From NCBI GenBank assembly GCA_964654945.1, contig CAZZLN010000028.1, positions 1-22,480 of the forward strand: a stretch of DNA of 22,480 nt, given 5' to 3'. The stretch is from HGM11788 sp964654945. GTDB taxonomy: Bacteria; Bacillota; Clostridia; Lachnospirales; CAG-274. A program made the position numbers and the translations under genes. The notes under the pieces were generated by a model. It worked only from the letters and a program-made list of their open reading frames with translations, did no database searches and was not told where the DNA came from. Below, piece by piece: positions 7,767-14,187 of the stretch (within the stretch, counting starts at the first letter, position 1; the number at the start of each line of letters is the position of its first letter).

Positions 7767-10142
7767 TTATCTATTAACATTTTCAATAATTTTATAAAGT
7801 GCCTTTTCGGCAGATATTTCATCAATAATAATACCCCTGTCATATTTTTTTAATCTTTCTGCAGGTGCCCCAATATCAAAGGATGCTACTTTCATATTCA
7901 TCTTAATAGCCTCCTCTGTTGTATATGAGAATGTTTCAGGCCATATAGATGCAATGAATATTATATCAACCTCATACTTTTTCATAAGAGAAGGCAGTTC
8001 TTCTCTCTTATATCTACCGTGTATTATTATATCTTTATTTCTGCAATTATCAAGGTCAGGGCCTATCACTGCTATTCTGGCATTAATATTATCCCTTTTA
8101 ATTATATCTGCCATTTCATAAATTATTTCGGAACCCTTTGTTTTCATAAGATTTCCGATAACAGCTATAGTAATAGTATCTGATGACTTTTCATAGCTTT
8201 CAACAGCAGATATATAATCAACATTATGAGGTACAACCTTTATATTTGAAAGTTTTGGATATCTGCAATCAAAATATGACTTAGTATTGTAAGAAAATAA
8301 AAGTATCTCATCACAATTTTTAAGAAATTCATACCACAATTTTCTCCATTGAACAATAGACTCACATTTTCTATTAAATAAATTTTTATTATTTATATAG
8401 CAAGAATTACATTTTTCTTCATCTGCCATAAAACAATGTTTGTCATCACTATCCATTAAATATATTGATGGACAAATAGAATAAAAATCATGTCCAAGCA
8501 TAACAAGCTCAGCATTAAAATGATGTTTAAGCTTAACTGCAAAATCTTGAACCGATTTTACATTTTCAAAGGATACAAACTCATTGATTAAAATTTTACT
8601 GCAGTTTATATCACAGATTTCATCAAACAAATTATCAAGGCTTTCAAATCCAAATGCTGCCCTATGATTTTTAAAATTATATTCAGCTATTAATCCATAA
8701 TTTACATCATTGATTATCTGTAAAACTCCATATCCGTCATTCATAAAACTCTTTATTTTATCATTTATATAAGTGATTGCGCCACCGCCCCAATTATGAT
8801 TAAATACTATTATGTTTTTATGGGAGTTAATTCTTATAAGCCTCCATTTAACATACTCTCTAATGTTTTTAACAGGGTCGCGCCTACAATAAACTTCAAC
8901 ATCCTTTTCATATTCAGGATGCATTTGCGAAAGGAGCTTTAAATTTCTTTCAATATATCGTTTTTTATCTTCAGAAAGAAAACTGCCTCCATGTTTATGC
9001 CATACAAAAAGATTTTCAACCATTACATTTCTAAATCCATTCTTAGCGGCTCTCTGACACCAATCATTTTCTTCGCCATATCCCTTATAAAAAACTTCTG
9101 CATTGAGAATGCCTATTGTATTAATAACATCTCTTTTCATTCCCATACAAAAGCCAACACCTGTAGGCATATCATTATATATGGTCTTAATTTTAGAAAA
9201 CTCATTATCAATAGTTTCAAGAGGAAGATCCAAAAAAATATCATTATTATCACAAAATACAGGGAAGCTACATATTGTTCCGCTATTTGTAAAAGGAGTT
9301 GCAGACGCCACATCATTTCGCATTATAATAGGTATCATAAGTCTTTCAAGCCATTTATCAGGCACAACAACATCAGTATTAACAATTACAACATCATTAT
9401 CTGAAATTTCAATAGCCTTATTTACACTTTGAACAAACCCAAGATTAGTTATGTTTTCAAGGAGAATAACATTATCTTTGTCTTTTGCATATTCAACTAA
9501 AAATGGCATAACTCTTTCATCGGAACTTTTATCATTAACTATATAAAGTCTGTATTTCATATCAGTATTTTCTATAGAATTAAATAAGTTCTCAAGAAAC
9601 TCAAATCCATTATATACCGGTACAATTATATCAATGGTATAGTTGTATATTTCTTTAGGAATATAGTTATTATCAGCTGTAATGGTCTTTTTTACATAGT
9701 TATAATCACAGTATTTTGATAATATAACATTTACATTAAGTTCTTCTGAATATATATCACCTTTAAAAGCACCTATAACTATTTTTCTTATACTATTGCC
9801 AACATTGTATTCAAGATATATCCTAGAGTCACAGTTGCTTGAAAACACAGCCTCAAATTCAAAACCACATTCACATTCATCAATGTTAAAGCTTTTTGCA
9901 ACATCTTCTCTGTTGTAAAGTTTAAGTGGATATTTTTTAATTTGTTTATCTGAAACAAATGTAATTGATGGATTAATATTCTCACCATTGTTCCTTAATA
10001 TCCAGCCTCTTATAAATATACTGTTTCTGCCATTTATGAGCTCATCAAAATAAAAATCGACTTTATCAATTTTTTTGGTTCTGAACCTGATTAAATCATT
10101 CTTTAGTTTTACGCCTTTTTTTATAAAATCATTTATCGTCAT
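7767..10142 (-). CDS. Two-domain glycosyltransferase (GT2 followed by GT4)
   Basis: Cytoplasmic or membrane-associated polymerising enzyme of the glycan operon, 791 aa. Residues about 25-125 form a beta-rich accessory domain. Residues about 168-390 are a GT-A family 2 transferase: IDIIVPVYNGFEFLENL at the start, LYIVNDKSSD, TNLGFVQSVN, and the metal/nucleotide motif VNTDVVVP (254-261). Residues about 435-791 are a GT-B family 4 transferase: GGGAITYI, VIGNLMKTKG, and an E-x7-E pair at Glu736 and Glu744 (PETFSYTTEEA). As the only glycosyltransferase in the operon it could supply two linkages, enough for a simple repeat. It is the first gene: ATG at 10142 has AGGTGA about 10 bases upstream and a TATAAT box about 45 bases upstream. 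The sugar donors cannot be read from sequence. The methyltransferase gene follows after 12 bp. Confidence 0.9.
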   Translation of the reverse strand: MTINDFIKKGVKLKNDLIRFRTKKIDKVDFYFDELINGRNSIFIRGWILRNNGENINPSITFVSDKQIKKYPLKLYNREDVAKSFNIDECECGFEFEAVFSSNCDSRIYLEYNVGNSIRKIVIGAFKGDIYSEELNVNVILSKYCDYNYVKKTITADNNYIPKEIYNYTIDIIVPVYNGFEFLENLFNSIENTDMKYRLYIVNDKSSDERVMPFLVEYAKDKDNVILLENITNLGFVQSVNKAIEISDNDVVIVNTDVVVPDKWLERLMIPIIMRNDVASATPFTNSGTICSFPVFCDNNDIFLDLPLETIDNEFSKIKTIYNDMPTGVGFCMGMKRDVINTIGILNAEVFYKGYGEENDWCQRAAKNGFRNVMVENLFVWHKHGGSFLSEDKKRYIERNLKLLSQMHPEYEKDVEVYCRRDPVKNIREYVKWRLIRINSHKNIIVFNHNWGGGAITYINDKIKSFMNDGYGVLQIINDVNYGLIAEYNFKNHRAAFGFESLDNLFDEICDINCSKILINEFVSFENVKSVQDFAVKLKHHFNAELVMLGHDFYSICPSIYLMDSDDKHCFMADEEKCNSCYINNKNLFNRKCESIVQWRKLWYEFLKNCDEILLFSYNTKSYFDCRYPKLSNIKVVPHNVDYISAVESYEKSSDTITIAVIGNLMKTKGSEIIYEMADIIKRDNINARIAVIGPDLDNCRNKDIIIHGRYKREELPSLMKKYEVDIIFIASIWPETFSYTTEEAIKMNMKVASFDIGAPAERLKKYDRGIIIDEISAEKALYKIIENVNR

Positions 10143-10186
10143 AATTATAATATCACCTATACAAATCTATAAATACACATAAAATT

Positions 10187-10215
10187 ATTATACACCATTT
10201 TTATCAATAAATAAA
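10187..10215 (-). promoter_or_regulatory. Candidate sigma-A promoter of the glycan operon
   Basis: On the minus strand a perfect TATAAT (10192-10187) lies about 45 bases before the first glycan gene. The -35 position 17 bases upstream is TTTATT, a weak match. A second possible promoter, TTGTAA with TGTATA 17 bases further, lies upstream on the same strand. The whole region is very AT-rich, so chance matches are likely. Confidence 0.4.
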
Positions 10216-10277
10216 TATTTTTTTCTATTTTTATACATATTTACACAATGTATATTACAAAAAACTGTTTTTTTGCA

Positions 10278-10286
10278 GGGGGGGGG
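10278..10286. repeat. G9 homopolymer tract upstream of glycan operon
   Basis: Nine consecutive G on the plus strand in otherwise very AT-rich DNA, about 136 bases upstream of the first glycan gene's start codon and beyond its likely promoter. It is flanked by GCAG and CTGC, which could pair across it. Tracts of this kind are prone to slipped-strand length change. Confidence 0.9.
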
Positions 10287-10307
10287 ACTGCTTTCATGGA
10301 TTTAAAA

Positions 10308-10359
10308 GTTTGATTTACTCACCCTATAGAGGCGGGAGTCTATCTCTCATCTGATAAAA
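10308..10359 (+). repeat. Intergenic direct repeat, copy 2, upstream of glycan operon
   Basis: Same orientation and near-identical to 1-55. GTTTG, TTTACTCAC, CCTATAGAGG, GGGAGTCTATCTCTCAT and the GAT(T)AAAA end are all shared. The hairpin arm has lost two bases (CA) and carries one T-to-C change relative to copy 1, leaving an imperfect ACTC...GGGAGT stem around CTATAG. With copy 1 it brackets the five glycan genes exactly. Confidence 0.8.
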
Positions 10360-10377
10360 ATATGATAAATCATTACA

Positions 10378-10432
10378 GAACATAAACCTCAATATCTTCC
10401 AAATGATTTTGCGGAGCTTATGTTCCCTTTTT
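10378..10432 (+). terminator. Hairpin with T5 tail on plus strand, function uncertain
   Basis: GAACATAA (10378-10385) pairs with TTATGTTC (10418-10425), extended by CTC/GAG inside. CC and five T follow, as in a plus-strand intrinsic terminator. No plus-strand gene precedes it, so it would end an unannotated short transcript through repeat copy 2, or it is a leftover. The large loop (over 20 bases) weakens the case. Confidence 0.35.
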
Positions 10433-10433
10433 A

Positions 10434-10475
10434 TAAAAAAATATCTGATGTGATTTTATTACCACACCAGATATT
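10434..10475 (-). terminator. Intrinsic terminator of the coaX - flavin reductase operon
   Basis: On the minus strand AATATCTG-x-TGTG pairs with CACA-x-CAGATATT (12 bp with one mismatch, loop of 10), followed by a run of T (the A-run at 10434-10441 on the plus strand). It lies about 85 bases after the flavin reductase stop codon and is the best candidate for the end of that transcript. Confidence 0.75.
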
Positions 10476-10492
10476 ATAAAACCATAATAAAG

Positions 10493-10546
10493 AGGCTTAA
10501 ATAAATAAAAACGTATAGCAGACGTCAATGGGAATTTATTAAGCCT
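10493..10546 (-). terminator. Long hairpin just downstream of the flavin reductase gene
   Basis: AGGCTTAA-x-TAAAT (10493-10506) pairs with ATTTA-TTAAGCCT (10534-10546), 13 bp with one bulged base. The loop holds a smaller ACGT...ACGT inverted repeat. On the minus strand it begins about 14 bases after the stop codon, and CTTTATTAT follows. It may be a first terminator or an mRNA 3' end stabiliser ahead of the stronger terminator at 10434-10475. Confidence 0.5.
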
Positions 10547-10559
10547 GTCCTATATGTTT

Positions 10560-11195
10560 TCAGTTCATTTCTTTAAATACACTTGCAGGCTGACGGCATA
10601 TTGGGCAGACAAAATCTTCAGGCAGACTGCTGCCCTCATAAACATAGCCGCATACTGAGCAAACATACTTTTTAATGTTATTAGTCTGCGGTGCTTCTTC
10701 TTCAATGTAAGTAGGAGCAGCCTTTGGACTTTTACCCTTAATTACATTGTGATAATAAGCATAGGTCATAGGTGTTTCGGCTTTAAGACTCTTTGCATCA
10801 ATAACCTCACCTAAAAACACTGTATGAGTTTCACTTTCCATTGAGTTTACAACCCTGCAAACAATATAGCCTAAGCTGTCTGCCACTGCCTTTAAATTAT
10901 CTGCATCAACACTTTCAATATTTGAAAACTTGTCATTGTCCTTTGATGAGCAAAATCCAAATGTGCCTATAATTGACGGGTCGCTTTTTTCCGATAAAAC
11001 GGAAATTGCAAATTTACCTGATTTTTTTATACAACTGTTTGTGTAGTTATCGTGATTTATGCTTATTGCAATTGTTGCCGGTGATGATGTTACCTGCATT
11101 ACACTGTTTGCTGTGCAGCCTACAGCCCTTTTGCCGTCAAGAGCTGAGATTACGTATACACCATAGGATAAATTTCTTAATACTTTTTTGTCCAT
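10560..11195 (-). CDS. Flavin reductase-rubredoxin fusion (high-molecular-weight rubredoxin type)
   Basis: Soluble electron-transfer protein, 211 aa. Residues about 1-155 form an FMN-binding split-barrel flavin reductase domain, recognised by SYGVYVISA near the start, GCTANSVMQVTSSPATIAIS, and the HTVFLGEVIDA region. After a Pro/Glu-rich linker, residues about 176-211 are a rubredoxin: YVCSVCGYVYEG and FVCPICRQP supply the four Cys iron ligands. The same fusion, Hrb in Moorella, passes electrons from NAD(P)H to A-type flavoproteins that reduce O2 or NO. No such flavoprotein gene is in this window, so the partner is unknown. The start ATG has GGAGGTG 5 bases upstream. It lies 15 bp after coaX on the same strand and is very probably co-transcribed with it; no metabolic link to CoA synthesis is evident. 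Confidence 0.9.
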   Translation of the reverse strand: MDKKVLRNLSYGVYVISALDGKRAVGCTANSVMQVTSSPATIAISINHDNYTNSCIKKSGKFAISVLSEKSDPSIIGTFGFCSSKDNDKFSNIESVDADNLKAVADSLGYIVCRVVNSMESETHTVFLGEVIDAKSLKAETPMTYAYYHNVIKGKSPKAAPTYIEEEAPQTNNIKKYVCSVCGYVYEGSSLPEDFVCPICRQPASVFKEMN

Positions 11196-11210
11196 AAAAA
11201 CACCTCCGTT

Positions 11211-11975
11211 TTATCTGTTTTTATTATATATTATTTCCAGTCCCTTTAATAAAAGCTCTTCGCTGTAATGAAATTTTCTTTTACAATGTTCAGTAATGTA
11301 TTTTCCAAGACCTCCGGTTATAACTACATTGCATTTTTCGCCTAATTCTTCTTCAATTCTTGTTACATAGCCTTCTATCATATCAGCATTTCCGTATACT
11401 ATTCCGCTTCTCATACTGTCAACAGTGTTTTTTGCTATTGCTGATTTTGGCTTTTCAAGGCTTATATATGGAAGCTGTGCGGTTCTTCTGCAAAGAGCAT
11501 CAAGACTTATGTTTACTCCGGGCATAATGCAGCCTCCGATGTAGTTTTTATTTTTATCTACAACACATATTGTAGTTGCGGTCCCCATATCTACTATTAT
11601 AATAGGAGGCTCAAATTCCTGCATTGCCGCAACTGCTGCCACAATTTTATCTGTTCCCACTGCAGCCGGATTGTCCATAAGAATATTAAGACCTGTTTTT
11701 ACTCCGGGACCTACTACAAGAGGGTCATTTTTAATAATCATTTTTATTGCTTTTTTAACTGCTGTTAAAACAGGAGGCACTACAGAGGCAATTATTCCGC
11801 CGTTAAGCTTTGTTATATCTACATTGTGAAGCTTTAATATACTTAAAATTTCAGCACCGTATTCGTCTTCGGTTTTTATTTTATTGGTTGACATTCTTGC
11901 CATAAAATTTATTTTGCCCGATGTAATGCCGCCAATTACTATATTTGTATTTCCAATATCTACTGCAAGTAACAT
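11211..11975 (-). CDS. coaX: Type III pantothenate kinase
   Basis: Catalyses ATP-dependent phosphorylation of pantothenate, the first committed step of coenzyme A synthesis, in the cytoplasm. The 254-aa protein has the ASKHA-fold marks of CoaX: phosphate-1 motif AVDIGNTNIVIG at residues 4-15, GPGVKTGLNIL near 94-104, a second phosphate motif IIVDMGTATTICVVD, and ITGGLGKYI near the C-terminus. Length is normal for the family. Type III enzymes are typically insensitive to CoA feedback. The start ATG has GGAGG 5 bases upstream. It is divergent from coaBC, which performs the next two steps, with about 110 bp of shared promoter DNA between them. Confidence 0.96.
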   Translation of the reverse strand: MLLAVDIGNTNIVIGGITSGKINFMARMSTNKIKTEDEYGAEILSILKLHNVDITKLNGGIIASVVPPVLTAVKKAIKMIIKNDPLVVGPGVKTGLNILMDNPAAVGTDKIVAAVAAMQEFEPPIIIVDMGTATTICVVDKNKNYIGGCIMPGVNISLDALCRRTAQLPYISLEKPKSAIAKNTVDSMRSGIVYGNADMIEGYVTRIEEELGEKCNVVITGGLGKYITEHCKRKFHYSEELLLKGLEIIYNKNR

Positions 11976-12005
11976 TTTTGCCTCCGATGAGTTTTATTTA
12001 TAATA

Positions 12006-12034
12006 AGAATAACATAAACAGTTGAAAAAATCAA
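12006..12034 (-). promoter_or_regulatory. Candidate sigma-A promoter of coaX
   Basis: Minus strand TTGATT (12034-12029), 17-base spacer, TATTCT (12011-12006), with TG one base before the -10 box (extended -10). The predicted transcript start is about 24 bases before the coaX ATG. It overlaps the divergent coaBC promoter. An alternative pairing, TTCAAC with TTATAA slightly downstream, is also possible. Confidence 0.5.
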
Positions 12035-12050
12035 ATATTAATGTTACAAT
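12022..12050 (+). promoter_or_regulatory. Sigma-A promoter of coaBC-mrp
   Basis: TTGAAA (12022-12027), exactly 17 bases, TACAAT (12045-12050), with TG one base before the -10 box. The leader would be about 30 bases and contains GGGAGG before the coaBC ATG. Confidence 0.7.
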
Positions 12051-12086
12051 ATTACAATAAAAACAAAAAGACGGGAGGGTTTTAAT

Positions 12087-13283
12087 ATGCTCAATGGTAA
12101 ATCCGTAATTTTGGGTGTTACAGGCTCTATAGCCGCATATAAATCTGCTAATCTTGCTCACGCATTGAAAAAGCAAAATTGTGATGTCAATGTTATTATG
12201 ACAAAAAATGCTATGGAAATTATATCACCTGTTACCTTTGAACGTCTTACTAACAATAAATGTATAACTGAAACCTTTGACAAAACAAATCAGTATGATG
12301 TTAAGCATATTTCTCTTGCTAAAAAAGCCGATATGGTCATTATTGCACCTGCAACTGCCAATATTATGGGAAAACTTGCAAACGGTATTGCTGATGATAT
12401 GCTTTCAACAACTGTTCTTGCCTGCAAATGTCCTATATATATTGCTCCTGCAATGAACACAAATATGTATGAAAACAATATTGTTCAGCATAATATTAAA
12501 AGGCTTAAAGATTTTGGATATAAATTTATAGAGCCAAAATACGGACTTCTTGCCTGCGGTGATGTTGGAAAGGGAAAAATGGCTGAGCCTGAGGAAATAG
12601 CAGAATATGTATACAGAGAGCTTGCAAAGGAAAAGGATTTTAAAGGTGAAAAAATTCTGATAACGGCAGGTGCTACCTGTGAGCCTATTGACCCTGTAAG
12701 ATATATTACAAATCATTCTACGGGAAAAATGGGCTGTGCAATTGCCAAAACGGCTATGTTAAGAGGTGCCGATGTTACTCTTATATGCGGAAAGATGAGT
12801 GTTGCTCCGCCTCCCTTTGTTAAGGTTATTAATGCTTTAAGTGCAGAGGATATGTTTAATAAGGTTAAAGCTGAATATGATGACTGCGATATTGTCATTA
12901 AGGCTGCTGCTGTTGCCGACTATACACCTTTAACTGCGGCTCATAACAAAATCAAAAAAATTGATGGAGATATGTCCATAAAATTAAAAAGAACTCAGGA
13001 TATTTTGAAATATCTTGGGGAGAATAAAAAAAATCAGATACTTTGCGGTTTCTCTATGGAAACTGAAAATCTTATTGAAAATTCAAGAAAAAAGCTTGCT
13101 GAAAAAAATCTGGATATGATTGCTGCAAACAATCTTAAGGTTAAAGGTGCAGGCTTTGGAACAGATACAAATGTAATCACTTTGATTACTAATGATAATA
13201 TTACAGAGCTTCCTATTATGACAAAAAAAGAAGCTGCTGATAAAATTTTAGATAAAATTAAGGAGTTGAAAAATAATGGCTGA
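12087..13283 (+). CDS. coaBC: Bifunctional phosphopantothenoylcysteine decarboxylase / phosphopantothenate-cysteine ligase
   Basis: Performs CoA steps two and three: CTP-dependent coupling of cysteine to 4'-phosphopantothenate (CoaB, C-terminal half), then FMN-dependent decarboxylation (CoaC, N-terminal half). CoaC features seen: GVTGSIAAYKSANL at 10-23, active-site His74 in VKHISLAKKADMVIIAPATAN, the substrate-clamp motif PAMNTNMYEN, and the catalytic Cys in GLLACGDVGKGKM. CoaB begins near residue 187 with ILITAGATCEPIDPVRYITN and NHSTGKMGCAIA, continues with the KAAAVADYTP dimerisation/active-site region, and ends with the GFSMETE stretch. Length (398 aa) is normal. The start ATG has GGGAGG about 8 bases upstream. 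Its last 8 bases overlap the start of the mrp gene, a typical coupling arrangement. Confidence 0.96.
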   Translation: MLNGKSVILGVTGSIAAYKSANLAHALKKQNCDVNVIMTKNAMEIISPVTFERLTNNKCITETFDKTNQYDVKHISLAKKADMVIIAPATANIMGKLANGIADDMLSTTVLACKCPIYIAPAMNTNMYENNIVQHNIKRLKDFGYKFIEPKYGLLACGDVGKGKMAEPEEIAEYVYRELAKEKDFKGEKILITAGATCEPIDPVRYITNHSTGKMGCAIAKTAMLRGADVTLICGKMSVAPPPFVKVINALSAEDMFNKVKAEYDDCDIVIKAAAVADYTPLTAAHNKIKKIDGDMSIKLKRTQDILKYLGENKKNQILCGFSMETENLIENSRKKLAEKNLDMIAANNLKVKGAGFGTDTNVITLITNDNITELPIMTKKEAADKILDKIKELKNNG

Positions 13284-14109
13284 CTGCAGCTTGTGTCCGT
13301 CAAATGGCAAATGCGGCAACGATTCGGGAGAATGTGGTGTTATAAACAATCCAAAAAACAATGTCAAAAACATTATAGGTGTTATGAGCGGCAAAGGCGG
13401 TGTGGGAAAATCCACTGTGGCTGCAATGCTCTCTAAGGAGCTTGCAAAATTAGGCTACAGGGTTGGTCTTTTAGATGCCGATGTTACGGGACCAAGTGCC
13501 TGCCGTCTTATGGGATTAATGGGAAAGAGAGCTTATGGCTCTGATGACAATATGATTATACCTGTTGAAAATGAAGACGGCATTAAGGTCATAAGCTTAA
13601 ATCTTATGCTTGAAGATGAAAACCAGCCTGTTATATGGAGAGGCTCAATGCTTTCCAACTGTGTTACTCAGTTTTGGAAGGACACTCTCTGGGAGGAGCT
13701 TGATTATCTTATTGTTGATATGCCTCCGGGAACAGGTGATATTTCTCTTACCGTTATGCAGAGCATACCTTTAAGCGGCATTGTTATGGTAAGTATTCCC
13801 CAGGATATGGTTAATATGATTGTTTCAAAATCTATTAATATGGCTAAAATGATGAATGTTAAAATTCTTGGTGTTGTTGAAAATATGAGCTATGTTGTTT
13901 GTCCTTGCTGCGGTGAAAAAATTAAGATTTACGGTGATGATAATACTGATAAATTCTTAAAGGATAATGGCATAAAGCTTCTTGGGGAGCTGCCTACAGA
14001 TGTTAGTGTGTCTGCTATTGCCGGTAATGGCTACAGTAATGTTAAGGCTGAAATTGCAAGTGAGTTTGTTAATATTACTCATAATGTTATGAAAGCTTTG
14101 GATAAATAA
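13276..14109 (+). CDS. mrp: Mrp/Nbp35-type P-loop ATPase, Fe-S cluster carrier
   Basis: Cytosolic ATPase thought to carry and deliver [4Fe-4S] clusters to apoproteins. Seen in 277 aa: a short Cys-rich N-terminus (Cys4, 7, 13, 20) resembling the N-terminal cluster site of Nbp35; a deviant Walker A GKGGVGKST at 39-47; GLLDADVTGPS after it; MPPGTGDISL near 149; and a Cys pair in VCPCCGEKI (Cys209 and Cys212), the dimer-bridging cluster ligands of the family. The start overlaps the coaBC stop by 8 bp, so the two genes are probably translationally coupled, and transcription ends at the 14139-14185 hairpin. The Cys-rich N-terminus distinguishes it from simple Mrp forms and is common in anaerobes. 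Client proteins cannot be inferred, though Fe-S radical SAM and rubredoxin-type proteins are encoded nearby. Confidence 0.93.
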   Translation: MADCSLCPSNGKCGNDSGECGVINNPKNNVKNIIGVMSGKGGVGKSTVAAMLSKELAKLGYRVGLLDADVTGPSACRLMGLMGKRAYGSDDNMIIPVENEDGIKVISLNLMLEDENQPVIWRGSMLSNCVTQFWKDTLWEELDYLIVDMPPGTGDISLTVMQSIPLSGIVMVSIPQDMVNMIVSKSINMAKMMNVKILGVVENMSYVVCPCCGEKIKIYGDDNTDKFLKDNGIKLLGELPTDVSVSAIAGNGYSNVKAEIASEFVNITHNVMKALDK

Positions 14110-14131
14110 AGGACACCTCTGAAAATTAAAG

Positions 14132-14160
14132 GAATATTAAACCTCCTTGTATCATATAAT
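14132..14160 (+). promoter_or_regulatory. Candidate sigma-E (mother-cell sporulation) promoter of sipL
   Basis: GAATATT (14132-14138), 14-base spacer, CATATAAT (14153-14160). This closely resembles the Bacillus/Clostridium sigma-E pattern (xATATT, about 14 bases, CATACAAT-like). No sigma-A -35 box is present at 17 bases. sipL of C. difficile and spoVID/safA of Bacillus belong to the sigma-E regulon. The predicted start, near 14167, gives a leader of about 20 bases. Confidence 0.6.
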
Positions 14161-14185
14161 TTTAGTATATGACAAGGAGGTTTTT
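14139..14185 (+). terminator. Terminator of coaBC-mrp that also contains the sipL ribosome binding site
   Basis: AAACCTCCTTG (14139-14149) pairs with CAAGGAGGTTT (14173-14183). Inside, after a 2-base bulge, TCATATA pairs with TATATGA around a 7-base loop. That is 18 bp in all, ending in TTTTT. The 3' arm is the AAGGAGG ribosome binding site of sipL (14174-14180), 7 bases before its ATG. Read-through mRNA would therefore hide the site. Confidence 0.8.
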
Positions 14186-14187
14186 AT

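Noticed and set aside
8991..9432. Plus-strand open frames of 109-137 codons inside the glycosyltransferase gene, and similar ones elsewhere in the left 10 kb
   Set aside because: They are antisense to well-supported genes, have no recognisable motifs, and arise from the AT-rich codon pattern.
11994..12176. Small minus-strand frame over the coaX/coaBC gap
   Set aside because: It covers both promoters and the start of coaBC and has no ribosome binding site or family likeness.
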